Assembly: GCF_002262885.1 (NCBI RefSeq) | Contig: NZ_NKYF01000001.1 | Span: 496,001-560,000 of the forward strand | Length of the DNA stretch: 64,000 nucleotides | Direction of reading: 5' to 3' | From: Pseudonocardia sp. MH-G8 | GTDB lineage: Bacteria; Actinomycetota; Actinomycetes; Mycobacteriales; Pseudonocardiaceae | Shown here: piece by piece, positions 44,059 through 52,231 of the stretch | How positions within the stretch are numbered: position 1 is the stretch's first letter | How the letters are laid out: every line of letters begins with the position of its first letter | Notes under the pieces: generated by a model | The model's database searches: none | Told to the model about the DNA's origin: nothing | What the model saw: only the letters and a program-made list of their open reading frames with translations | Translations under genes and position numbers: made by a program

Positions 44059-45648
44059 CTAGGGCTCCACGTCGCTCAGCCAGACATCCGCCAGGCGCTT
44101 GCCCTGGTAGATCGGGCTCGACCAGAGGTCCTGCACGCGCTCGTTCGCGATCGCGTAGTCGAACTTCTGGATCGGGTACAGCGCCTGCACGATCTCGGTC
44201 TCCATGCGCTCCTGCATCTGCCGGTAGATGTCGGCGCGGGCCGCGTCGTCGACCGCCGCGCGGGAGCGCTCGACCATCTCGTTCAGCTGCGGGTCGTTCA
44301 CCAGCGCGTAGTTCTCGATCGACTCCGGGTTGAAGTCACGCCACACCTGGTCGGGCAGGTGCACCCCGCGCAGCGCCTTGGTCATCGCGAAGTCGTGGTT
44401 GCGGCGCCGGTCGATGCCGGTGGCCGGGTCCACGATCTCGATCTCGACCTGGATCCCGACCTCGGCGAGGTCGGCCTGCATCCACTGCGCCTCGCGCACG
44501 TCCTCGTCGTCGACGCGCTGCACGAGCAGCGACGTGGAGAACCCGTTCGGCAGGCCCGCCTCGGCCAGGAGCCTGCGGGCGGCCTCCGGGTCGAACGGGC
44601 GCAGGGCGAGCACCTCGTCACGGGTCAGGGCCGCAGGGCTGGTGTCGGGCCGCAGCAGGGACGTGAGCTCGAAGGCGCCGCGGATGTTCTCGCCCATGCC
44701 GACCCAGTCGATGGCCTGCATCACCGCCTTCCGCACGCGGATGTCGTCGAGCGGTTCCACGGTCGGGTTGAGGTAGAAGCTGATCGGGGCGCCGGGGGTC
44801 TCGGTGACGGTGAAGCCGCCGCGCGAGGAGAACTCCTCCGCCACCACGGCATCGCTGGTGGTGCCGACGTCGAGCCGGCCGCTGCGCAGCGCCGCGGTGA
44901 CGGCCGCGGTGTCGCTCAGGATCGGCATCCGGATCTCGTCCAGGTAGGGCCGGTCCGGAACGAAGTAGTCCGGGTTGCGCCGCAGCACCCACTCGACGTC
45001 CGGGGTGTGGCTCTCGAGGATGAACGGCCCCGTGCCGATCGCCTGGGTCGCGAGGTCGAACTGCCCCTCGACGCCTTCGCGGGGCATGATCACGTTGAAG
45101 TGGTAGGCCAGGTACTCGAGCAACGGGCTGTAGGGCCGGTCCAGGGTGAACACCACGGTGTGCTCGTCCGGCGCCGTGATCGCGTTGACCGGTTCGAACA
45201 TCCAGGCGTGCTGGGCCGGGACCTGCTTGACGGCCTCGAAGGTGGCCACCACGTCGTCGGAGGTGAACGGGCGCCCGCTCACCGGAGCGACGTCCTGCCA
45301 GCGCACGTCGTCACGCAGGTGGAAGGTGTAGGTCAGCCCGTCCGGCGCGATCTCCCACGACTCGGCGAGGTCGGGCACGACCTCGAGCGTGGTGACGTCG
45401 GGTCCGGTCCGGAAGTCGACGAGCTTGCTGTAGACGGTGCCCGAGACAACGCCCTGGGCCGCCGGGTCGGTCTGGTCCAAGGGGTTGATGTTCGTACTGA
45501 TCTCCGAGGGCATGTGCAGCACGAGGCTGCCGCCCGGACGGGGTTCGCCCACCGGCTCCGACGGTCCCCGGGCGCCGCCGCCCCCGCCGCACGCGGAGAG
45601 CGCCAGCAGGGCGGCCACCGCGGCGCCGAGCAGCGCACGTCGATTCAC
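44059..45648 (-). CDS. ABC solute-binding lipoprotein, oligopeptide family (system 1)
   Basis: A 529-residue SBP family 5 lipoprotein with lipobox ALSAC20 and a poly-Gly linker. LHMPSEISTNINPLDQTDPAAQGVVSGTVYSKLVDF and LTYTFHLRDDVRWQDVAPVSGRPFTSDDVVATFEAV are family core motifs. It would deliver a peptide or other polar solute to the DppBCDF proteins encoded upstream. It is the last gene of the long minus-strand cluster, after the SDR gene with which it overlaps by GTGA; AAGGAG precedes the GTG start at 45648. Ligand unknown. Confidence 0.9.
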   Translation of the reverse strand: MNRRALLGAAVAALLALSACGGGGGARGPSEPVGEPRPGGSLVLHMPSEISTNINPLDQTDPAAQGVVSGTVYSKLVDFRTGPDVTTLEVVPDLAESWEIAPDGLTYTFHLRDDVRWQDVAPVSGRPFTSDDVVATFEAVKQVPAQHAWMFEPVNAITAPDEHTVVFTLDRPYSPLLEYLAYHFNVIMPREGVEGQFDLATQAIGTGPFILESHTPDVEWVLRRNPDYFVPDRPYLDEIRMPILSDTAAVTAALRSGRLDVGTTSDAVVAEEFSSRGGFTVTETPGAPISFYLNPTVEPLDDIRVRKAVMQAIDWVGMGENIRGAFELTSLLRPDTSPAALTRDEVLALRPFDPEAARRLLAEAGLPNGFSTSLLVQRVDDEDVREAQWMQADLAEVGIQVEIEIVDPATGIDRRRNHDFAMTKALRGVHLPDQVWRDFNPESIENYALVNDPQLNEMVERSRAAVDDAARADIYRQMQERMETEIVQALYPIQKFDYAIANERVQDLWSSPIYQGKRLADVWLSDVEP

Positions 45649-46577
45649 GACATCTCCTTGTCGAGCTCGCCCGTGACGTCGAGGGGGATGAGCGGGAGCG
45701 GCCCGGCGAGATCGCCCGCCGCGGCCGGGGCGTAGGCGAAGTTCTTCGCGCGCGCCCCGCCGTCCACCACGAAGTCGCAGCCGGTGATCAGCCGCGCGTA
45801 GTCCGAGCACATCCACGCGACGCAGTGGCCGATGTCGGTCGGCGTGCCCGTGGTGCCCATGGGGACGAGCGGCGCGCGGTCCCCCGCCCAGCGCGACGGC
45901 CTGCGCCACTCCTCGTCACCGGTGGCGCCGCCGATGCCGTGCGCCCGCGGCCGCTCCAGCACGCCGCCCGCACCACGTTCGGCGATCAGCTCCGGGTTGT
46001 CGGGCGTCGGCGCGGTAGGCGTGAAGCTGTTGACGCGGATGCCGTAGGGCGCCAGGTCCATCGCCGCCGCCCGCACGAAGTTGTTCACCCCGCCCTTGTG
46101 GAACGCGTACGCGATCACCCCGGCCGAGCCGGACCAGCCGTTGGACGACGAGATCGCGACGATCGAGCCGCGGATCCCGCGCTCGGCCATGTGCCGCCCG
46201 ACGTGCTTGGTGTGCAGGAAGTTGCCCATCGCGGCCACGTGGACGGCACGGGAGAAGAACTCGCTGCTCTCGTCGAGCACGCCCTTGCCGCCCAGCAGCG
46301 CGGCGTTGTTGACCACGATGTCGATGTGCCCGAACTCCGCGACGATGCGGTCGAGGTAGCCGGTGACCTGCTCCTCGTCGGTGACGTCCCCAGGCACGGC
46401 GATCGCGGTGCCGCCGTTGCGCTCGATCCGCTCCACCGACGTCTTCGCCGCCGCCGGGTCGATGTCGTTGCAGGCGACGACGGCGCCGTAGCGCGCCAGC
46501 GCCAGCGCGACACCGCTGCCGATGTTCGGTCCCGCCCCGGTGACCAGGGCGACCTTGCCCTCCAGCGAGATGTCCAC
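45645..46577 (-). CDS. SDR-family oxidoreductase of cluster 2
   Basis: A 310-residue short-chain dehydrogenase. TGAGPNIGSG (13-22) is the cofactor loop, NNAA at 90-93 the structural motif, Ser143-145 and Tyr157-x-x-x-Lys161 (AYAFHKGG) the active site. A ~40-residue insertion after APTPDNPELIAERG makes it longer than the usual 250. The C-terminal tail is extended as well. It lies inside an import operon, coupled to dppA by GTGA, so it may oxidise or reduce the imported compound. Start GTG 46577 has AAGGAG upstream. Confidence 0.9.
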   Translation of the reverse strand: MDISLEGKVALVTGAGPNIGSGVALALARYGAVVACNDIDPAAAKTSVERIERNGGTAIAVPGDVTDEEQVTGYLDRIVAEFGHIDIVVNNAALLGGKGVLDESSEFFSRAVHVAAMGNFLHTKHVGRHMAERGIRGSIVAISSSNGWSGSAGVIAYAFHKGGVNNFVRAAAMDLAPYGIRVNSFTPTAPTPDNPELIAERGAGGVLERPRAHGIGGATGDEEWRRPSRWAGDRAPLVPMGTTGTPTDIGHCVAWMCSDYARLITGCDFVVDGGARAKNFAYAPAAAGDLAGPLPLIPLDVTGELDKEMS

Positions 46578-46595
46578 AGTGCTCCTTCTGTGTTT

Positions 46596-46783
46596 GATTG
46601 CCTCCGCTTCGCTCCGGCGGGCTCGCGGGCCCTGCTCGATGGCCTCGGCTCCGCCTCGGCGGCTCGCGGGCCCTCCAGGCACCGCCCTGCTCCTCCGGTG
46701 CTCAGTGCCTGATGGCCTCCGCTCCGCTCCGGCGGCTCGCGGGCCCTCCAGGCGCCGCCCTGCTCCTCCGGTGCTCAGTCGCT
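46596..46783. repeat. 73-bp tandem repeat between dppC and the SDR gene
   Basis: Two full copies (46638-46710 and 46711-46783) begin GATGGCCTC and differ at only a few positions. A partial copy starts at 46596. The dppC stop codon (46775-46777) lies inside the second copy. Confidence 0.85.
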
Positions 46784-47869
46784 CGTTCCTCGCTCCCTGC
46801 GCTCCTCCCCCGCAGGACGGCGCCGGCCCGCTCGCTGTGTGGGATGGCCGCTGTGGGGCCTTGCTCCCTGCGCGGCGTCGTTCTCGTCGGTGGAACGGGC
46901 GAGGCTCGGGGCCAGTCGGGTGGGCGCGCGGGGGCGCCACCAGCGGCGGGCGGCGCGGTCGACGGCCGGGCGCTGCAGGCGCGGGTCGAGGTGGTCGCGC
47001 AGCGCGTCGCCGAGCAGGTTGAAGCTGAACACCGCCATCGACAGCAGCGTGGCGGGCACGATGATGATCCACGGGGCGCGCTCGACGTACCGCACGCCCT
47101 CGGACAGCATCGCGCCCCACGACGGGGTGGGCGGCGGGGCGCCGATGCCCAGGAAGGACAGCGCCGACTCGGCGATGATCACCCCGGCGAAGATCAGGCT
47201 GCCCAGCGTCAACACCGAGGCGAGCAGGTTGGGCAGCACGTGCAGGGCCAGGATCCGGGGGGTGCCCGCGCCCGTCGCCCGGGCGGCCTCGACGTAGCGC
47301 TCCTCGCGGATGCGCAGCGTCTCGCCGCGGGCGATGCGGTTGAACGACGGCGTGATCACCACGGTCAGCGCGATCACCGTGTTGCGCACCGACGGGCCCA
47401 GGATCACCGCGATGAACAGCAGCAGGACGATGCCCGGGACCGCCTGCACGGCGTCCATGACGCGCTGCAGCACCACGTCGACGGCGCGCCCGAAGTAGCC
47501 GGAGACCACGCCGAGCGCGGTGCCGAGCACGAGGCTGATGCCGGTGGTGGCCACCCCGATGAGCAGCGAGGTGCGAGCCCCGTGGATGGTGCGGCTGAGC
47601 ACGTCGCGGCCCAGGTCGTCGGTGCCGAGCAGGAACTGCGCGGACGGCTCTTCGAGGATGTTGCGGCGGAACTGCTCCAGCGGGTCGTACGGGGCGATCC
47701 AGGGAGCCAGCAGCGCCGCCAGCACGAACACGGTGATGAGCACGAGCGCCACCGCGCCCAGCGGCTGCGCCCGCATGAAGGCCCGCAGCGCGGCGAGCAC
47801 CCCCCGCAGGTCCCGGCGGCCGGACGGCACCGGCGGCGCGGGCGCCTTCGCGATCGTCTCCTGGCTCAC
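46775..47869 (-). CDS. Oligopeptide-type ABC permease DppC-like (system 1)
   Basis: A 364-residue permease. The DppC core is complete by about residue 295: the loop QFLLGTDDLGRDVLSRTIHGARTS, EAA loop EAARATGAGTPRILALHVLPNLLAS, and ALSFLGIGAPPPTPSWGAML. It is followed by an unusual ~60-residue Arg/Pro-rich tail whose last codons lie in the tandem repeat, suggesting the repeat has replaced the original end. The start GTG 47869 lies in the second half of a 17-bp tandem duplication that recreates the ribosome site and start. It partners with DppB. Confidence 0.88.
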   Translation of the reverse strand: MSQETIAKAPAPPVPSGRRDLRGVLAALRAFMRAQPLGAVALVLITVFVLAALLAPWIAPYDPLEQFRRNILEEPSAQFLLGTDDLGRDVLSRTIHGARTSLLIGVATTGISLVLGTALGVVSGYFGRAVDVVLQRVMDAVQAVPGIVLLLFIAVILGPSVRNTVIALTVVITPSFNRIARGETLRIREERYVEAARATGAGTPRILALHVLPNLLASVLTLGSLIFAGVIIAESALSFLGIGAPPPTPSWGAMLSEGVRYVERAPWIIIVPATLLSMAVFSFNLLGDALRDHLDPRLQRPAVDRAARRWWRPRAPTRLAPSLARSTDENDAAQGARPHSGHPTQRAGRRRPAGEERRERGTSD

Positions 47870-47888
47870 GACGTCTCCTGGCTCACGA
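47855..47888. repeat. 17-bp tandem duplication at the dppB/dppC junction
   Basis: Two exact adjacent copies, 47855-47871 and 47872-47888. Each carries a ribosome site and a GTG, so a 6-codon minicistron (GTG 47886, stop TGA 47868-47866) bridges the dppB stop and the dppC start, with GTGA overlaps on both sides. Confidence 0.85.
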
Positions 47889-48842
47889 CAGGGCCCTCCC
47901 GGTCCGGATCCGCGGGTCGATCAGCGCGTAGAGCAGGTCGATCACGATGATCGTCACGACGAAGAGGCCGGCGTAGAAGATCGTGCAGGCCACCACGACG
48001 GGGTAGTCGCGGTCGAGGACCGCCTGGTAGATGAGCTGCCCCGTGCCCGGGATCGAGAACATCTGCTCGAGGATCACCGTGCCGCCCAGGATCGTGGCCA
48101 GCTCCAGACCGAGCAGGGTGAGCACGGCGATCGTCGAGTTGCGCAGCGCGTGCTTGAAGATCACGGTGCGGTGCCGCGCGCCCTTGGCGTGCACGGTGCG
48201 GATGTAGTCCGAGCCCAGCGACTCGAGCATCGACGAGCGGGTCATGCGCGCGATCCCGGCCATGCCACCGGTGCCGAGCGCGATGACCGGGATGGCGATC
48301 TGCTGGATCCAGCTCACGAGGTCCTCGCCGGGTCCGGCGTAGACGATCGGGGGCGACCAGGCGAACCACAGCGCGAGCAGTGTGAGCAGCAGCAGCCCCA
48401 CCACGAAGTTGGGCACCGACAGGAACGCCACCGCGAACACGCGCACGGCCGAGTCGACCCAGGTGCCGCGGGTGACGGCGGCGAGGATGCCGAACCCGAC
48501 CCCGAGCAGCGCGCCGAGGACCATCGCGATCAGGCCGAGCTGCACGGTGATCGGCACGCGGGAGAGGAACAGCTCGGCCACCGGCTCGCCGCTGTAGAAC
48601 GACGTGCCGAGATCGCCCTGCACGGCGTTGGCCAGCCACGAGCCGAGCTGCACCCACACGGGGTCGTCGATCCCGAACTCCGCGCGCAGTGCGGCGGCCT
48701 CCTCCGCGGTGACGCCGGTGTCCTGCAGCTGCAGGGCCACCGCGTCGCCCGGCACCAATCTCATGATCACGAAGACGAAGACGGTGACCAGCACCATCAC
48801 GACGAAGCCGTAGCCCAGCCTGCGCAGGGTGTAGCCGATCAT
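47883..48842 (-). CDS. Oligopeptide-type ABC permease DppB-like (system 1)
   Basis: A 319-residue permease: first helix RRLGYGFVVMVLVTVFVFVIMRLVPGD, periplasmic loop with QLGSWLANAVQGDLGTSFYSGEPVAELFLSRVP, EAA loop TVHAKGARHRTVIFKHALRNSTIAVLT, and the DppB-type end LLYALIDPRIR. The start ATG 48842 overlaps the stop of the ATPase gene as ATGA. Its stop is the first element of the duplicated junction before dppC. Confidence 0.92.
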   Translation of the reverse strand: MIGYTLRRLGYGFVVMVLVTVFVFVIMRLVPGDAVALQLQDTGVTAEEAAALRAEFGIDDPVWVQLGSWLANAVQGDLGTSFYSGEPVAELFLSRVPITVQLGLIAMVLGALLGVGFGILAAVTRGTWVDSAVRVFAVAFLSVPNFVVGLLLLTLLALWFAWSPPIVYAGPGEDLVSWIQQIAIPVIALGTGGMAGIARMTRSSMLESLGSDYIRTVHAKGARHRTVIFKHALRNSTIAVLTLLGLELATILGGTVILEQMFSIPGTGQLIYQAVLDRDYPVVVACTIFYAGLFVVTIIVIDLLYALIDPRIRTGRALS

Positions 48843-49810
48843 GCGAGCGTCACCTCCCGGCGCGGGTCGTGGAGGTGGCAGGCCGCGGTGCGGTCGGGCG
48901 CGATCCGGTGCACCAGCGGTACCTCGGTGCGGCAGTCCTGCGCCACCTGCGGGCAGCGGGTGTGGAACCGGCACCCCGGCGGCGGGTTGCTCGGGCTCGG
49001 CGTCTCCCCCTCGGGCACGGCGCGCTCACGTCGTCCGAACTCCGGGATCGCGTCCACCAGCATCTGCGTGTACGGGTGACGCGGATCGGCGAACAACGCG
49101 TCGCCGTCACCGCGTTCGACGATCTCACCGAGGTACATCACGCAGACCTCGTCGGACATGTACCGCACCACGTTCAGATCATGGGCGATGAACAGGTAGG
49201 ACAACCCGAGCTCGGCCTGCAACCTCTTGAGCAGGTTCAGCACCTGGGCCTGCACCGACACGTCGAGCGCGGACACCGCCTCGTCGCAGACGATGAGGTC
49301 GGGGTCGGTGGCCAGCGCGCGGGCGATGCCGATCCGCTGCGCCTGCCCGCCCGAGAACTGGTGGGCGTACTTGTGCAGGTCGCGGGCGCTCAGCCCGACC
49401 CGCTCCAGCAGCTCGACGACGCGGTCCACCCGGGCCCGGCCGCGCGCCAACCGGTGCACCGCGAGCGGCTCACCCACCGCGTCGAGCACCCGCATCCGCG
49501 GGTTCAGCGAGCCGAACGGGTCCTGGAACACGATCTGCATCCGCCGGCGCAAGGCCCGCATCTCGGTGCGCGAGGCGCGCCGCAGGTCCGTGCCGTCGAA
49601 CCGCAGCTCACCCGACGTCGGCTCGAGCAGCCGCAACGCGAGCCGGGCCACGGTGGACTTGCCGGAGCCGGACTCGCCCACCAGTCCCAGCGTGCGGCCT
49701 CGCGGGATCGCCAGCGAGACGCCGTTGACCGCCTGCACGACGCTGCGCCGGATCCGGAAGTGCTTCACGAGGTCGCGCGCCTCGAACAGCGGCGGTGGAT
49801 CACCCGACAC
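48839..49810 (-). CDS. Oligopeptide-type ABC ATPase DppF-like (system 1)
   Basis: A 323-residue ATPase: Walker A GESGSGKSTV, signature FSGGQAQRIGIARAL (Phe in place of Leu), Walker B LIVCDEAVSALD, H-loop FIAHDLNV. The C-terminal peptide-transporter tail HPYTQMLVDAIPEF...CRFHTRCPQVAQDC has the Cys pattern that binds an Fe-S cluster in relatives. The GTG start at 49810 overlaps the dppD end by 11 bp. It pairs with DppD. Confidence 0.93.
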   Translation of the reverse strand: MSGDPPPLFEARDLVKHFRIRRSVVQAVNGVSLAIPRGRTLGLVGESGSGKSTVARLALRLLEPTSGELRFDGTDLRRASRTEMRALRRRMQIVFQDPFGSLNPRMRVLDAVGEPLAVHRLARGRARVDRVVELLERVGLSARDLHKYAHQFSGGQAQRIGIARALATDPDLIVCDEAVSALDVSVQAQVLNLLKRLQAELGLSYLFIAHDLNVVRYMSDEVCVMYLGEIVERGDGDALFADPRHPYTQMLVDAIPEFGRRERAVPEGETPSPSNPPPGCRFHTRCPQVAQDCRTEVPLVHRIAPDRTAACHLHDPRREVTLA

Positions 49811-50810
49811 CGGACACCTCCTCCTCGTTCACGGGCGCGTCCACCTCGTGCAGCCAGCAGCGGCTCGCCCGCCCCGGCCCGAGGTCGTAGAGCTGCGGTT
49901 CGCCCGTGGCGCACCGGTCGAGCGCCGACGGGCAGCGCGGGTGGAAGCGGCACCCACCGGGCATCTCCGACGGGTGCGGCACGGTGCCCGCGATGGCCGG
50001 CATCGGCGCGTCGCGCGGGGTGGTCGGCGTGGGGATCGAATCGATCAACGCCCGGGTGTAGGGGTTGCGCGGCGCGCTCAGCACCTCGGCCACCGGTCCC
50101 TGCTCCACCACCCGGCCCGCGTACATCACCAGGACGTGGTCGGCCATCTCGGCGACGACCCCCATGTCGTGGGTGATGAACAGCAGCGCCGTGCCGTGCT
50201 CGCGCTGCATCCGGCGCAGCAACGCCAGGATCTGCGCCTCGACGGTGACGTCGAGCGCCGTCGTGGGCTCGTCGGCGATCAGCAGCGCCGGCTCGCAGGC
50301 CAGGCCGATCGCCACCATGACGCGCTGCTGCTGCCCGCCGGACAGCTCGTGCGGGTACGAGCGGGCCCGCCGCTGCGGGTCGGGGAGCCCGACCTCGCGC
50401 AGCAGCTCCACCACACGCCGCTGCGCGTCCTTGCGGGTGAGCGGGCGGTGCGCGCGCAGCGCCTCCGCCACCTGGTCGCCGACGGTGAACAGCGGGTCGA
50501 GGGAGCTCATCGGGTTCTGGAACACCATGGCGATCTCGGCGCCGCGCAGACGGCGCAGCCGCTCCGCGTCGGCGCCCACCAGCTCCCCACCCGCGAACCG
50601 GATCGAGCCCGCGGTGACGCGGCCGCCGCCGAGCAGGCCGAGCACCGCGAGCGACGACACGCTCTTGCCGGAGCCGGACTCCCCGACCACGGCGACGGTC
50701 TCGCCCGCGGCCACGGTGAACGACACGCCGGCCACGGCCTCGATCACACCCGTGGGCGTCGGGAACTGGACGTGCAGGTCGCGCACCTCGAGCAGTGGTG
50801 GTGACGGCAC
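49800..50810 (-). CDS. Oligopeptide-type ABC ATPase DppD-like (system 1)
   Basis: A 336-residue ATPase: Walker A GESGSGKSVSS, signature LSGGQQQRVMVAIGL, Walker B LLIADEPTTALDV, H-loop FITHDMGVV, and the Cys-containing C-terminal tail GGCRFHPRCPSALDRC. I chose GTG 50810 because AAGGAG is 8 bases upstream; GTG 50819 is too close to that site, and the frame beyond runs into the palindromic repeat. It is the first gene of transporter system 1. Confidence 0.92.
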   Translation of the reverse strand: MPSPPLLEVRDLHVQFPTPTGVIEAVAGVSFTVAAGETVAVVGESGSGKSVSSLAVLGLLGGGRVTAGSIRFAGGELVGADAERLRRLRGAEIAMVFQNPMSSLDPLFTVGDQVAEALRAHRPLTRKDAQRRVVELLREVGLPDPQRRARSYPHELSGGQQQRVMVAIGLACEPALLIADEPTTALDVTVEAQILALLRRMQREHGTALLFITHDMGVVAEMADHVLVMYAGRVVEQGPVAEVLSAPRNPYTRALIDSIPTPTTPRDAPMPAIAGTVPHPSEMPGGCRFHPRCPSALDRCATGEPQLYDLGPGRASRCWLHEVDAPVNEEEVSGVG

Positions 50811-50855
50811 CGTCGGCACTCCTTCGTCAGCGGTGACGGGCGGGCGGCAGAGCCG

Positions 50856-50901
50856 GCCGTGAGTGGATTCGAGTGCCGGGGCACTCGTATCCACTCACGG
50901 C
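50856..50901. repeat. GTGAGTGGATACGAGTGC-type hairpin, copy 2
   Basis: 21-bp arms (50856-50876 and 50881-50901) with one mismatch and a 4-base loop, the same element as after sodF but without a T-run. The stop codon of the NifU-like gene (50895-50897) lies inside the right arm. Confidence 0.88.
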
Positions 50902-51128
50902 CCGGTGTCGGAGGGGTAGAGCAGGGCGATGGCCTCCTCGGGCACCCCGAGCGCAGGTCCCAGCATCGAGCGCATGATCGGCTTGGGCACCAGGCACTCC
51001 GCGCAGGCGTCCGCCCCGGCGGTGATCCGCACCTCGACGCCGGCGCCGGACTCGGTCACGGCGAGCGCGTAGTCGTCGGCCGCGAGCGTGCTGCGCAGGC
51101 CGTCCAGCGCGGTCTCGTCGATGGTCAC
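50895..51128 (-). CDS. NifU-like CxxC protein of CGSC cluster 2
   Basis: A 77-residue protein with an N-terminal helix, strands (YALAVTESGAGVEVRITAGAD), then C42-A-E-C45 and a helix (CAECLVPKPIMRSMLG). The layout and CxxC spacing resemble the 85-residue protein opening cluster 1, though identity is low. As in cluster 1 it sits beside the CGSC and partner domains, here coupled to the partner gene by GTGA. An Fe-S or dithiol carrier role for the CGSC enzyme is an inference. Its stop codon lies in a palindromic repeat that may end or attenuate this mRNA segment. Confidence 0.72.
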   Translation of the reverse strand: MTIDETALDGLRSTLAADDYALAVTESGAGVEVRITAGADACAECLVPKPIMRSMLGPALGVPEEAIALLYPSDTGP

Positions 51129-52231
51129 GTGGCTCCTCCCCTTCGGTGGCGTTCTTCCCGGTGGTGGCGGTGAACCGGGTGCGACGTGCGCGACCAGCCG
51201 CCGAAGCCGAAGGGGCGCACCACCATCGACATGGCCGCGTTGCGCGCCCCCGCGACGACGATCGGGATCTGCGCCGGGTCGGGCACCATGTGCAGCCCGT
51301 TCTCGTCGATGCCCGGCCCCTGCTCGCCGTGCAGGCCCTTGCCGGCCCGCTCGAGCTCGGCGTGGCTGCGCACCGCGTGCTCGGAGAGCCAGCGCTGCAC
51401 GTCGGCCTTGCCGAACCCGGCGCCCGCCAGCAGCTGGGCGTGCTCGACGCCGAGCACCAGGCCTGCCGAGGAGTGCCGCCCGATGGCGGCGCCCGTGCGG
51501 GCGATCGTGTCGGCGAAGTCCCACAGCAGCTCCTCCGCGTCGGAGGTGTGCCGGTTGTCGACGAACTCGCAGGTGCGCAGCAGCATCGCCGACACCGCGT
51601 CGGTGCCGGGCGCCCGCCCGAGCTCCACCGACAGCGGCTCCCACGGGCTCTCCTCCTCGTTCTCGCCGATGCACAGCGAGAACCGGCCGGGCAGACCCTG
51701 GGTCGACTGCTCCAACTCCTGCGGCCGGATGCCGAGCACGTTGCGCACCACGAGGCCGACGGCGCGGGCGATCGTCGCGTTGGCGCGGAAACCGGGCCCC
51801 AGCACGCCGCCCGCCGAGTTGATGCCCAGGTCGGCGCGGACCGGCCCGTTCACCACGATCAGCGGGGCGGGACCGCTCGTGCTCTGCCACCCGCCGCCGG
51901 TGACCACCCGCTGGCGCATCAGCGCGTCCCACGCGGCCAGCACCACCGGCAGGTGCTCCGGCAGGCAGCCGGCCATGGCGGCGTTCACCGCGGCCTGCTC
52001 CACGGTGCACGCCCGCCCGAGGTGCGTCGCGGTGGCCACCACCTCGTCGCGGTGCTGGGGGGTCGCCGCGAGGAACCCCTCCAGCACGCCCGCCGTCACC
52101 GGGACGACGGGCAGCCCGTCGGTCCAGCCCTGCGCGTAGGCGTGCTCGATGGCACCGCGGGCGTAGACCAGCCGCGCGGCGTCGTCGGCGGCGCCCTCCG
52201 CGTCGCCGGCGAGGGCGGGGCTCGCCGTCAC
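51125..52231 (-). CDS. Partner protein of the CGSC enzyme (stand-alone)
   Basis: A 368-residue protein with no name I can give. Its core (WTDGLPVVPVTAGVLEGFL; LIVVNGPVRADLGINSAGGVLGPGFRANATIARAVGLVVRNVLG; GENEEESPWEPLSVELG) aligns with residues ~205-560 of the fused protein of cluster 1. Shared features are D-G-x-P, NGP, LGIN and GPG...N..IGRA. No transmembrane segment; the C-terminus is His/Arg-rich. Fusion in one cluster and GTGA-coupled adjacency in the other imply that it works in a complex with the CGSC protein. Confidence 0.75.
   Translation of the reverse strand: MTASPALAGDAEGAADDAARLVYARGAIEHAYAQGWTDGLPVVPVTAGVLEGFLAATPQHRDEVVATATHLGRACTVEQAAVNAAMAGCLPEHLPVVLAAWDALMRQRVVTGGGWQSTSGPAPLIVVNGPVRADLGINSAGGVLGPGFRANATIARAVGLVVRNVLGIRPQELEQSTQGLPGRFSLCIGENEEESPWEPLSVELGRAPGTDAVSAMLLRTCEFVDNRHTSDAEELLWDFADTIARTGAAIGRHSSAGLVLGVEHAQLLAGAGFGKADVQRWLSEHAVRSHAELERAGKGLHGEQGPGIDENGLHMVPDPAQIPIVVAGARNAAMSMVVRPFGFGGWSRTSHPVHRHHREERHRRGGAT

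Noticed and set aside
46590-46990. Small genes in the Arg/Pro-rich frames around the 73-bp repeats
   Set aside because: All frames are open because of base composition; none has a ribosome site or recognisable domain.
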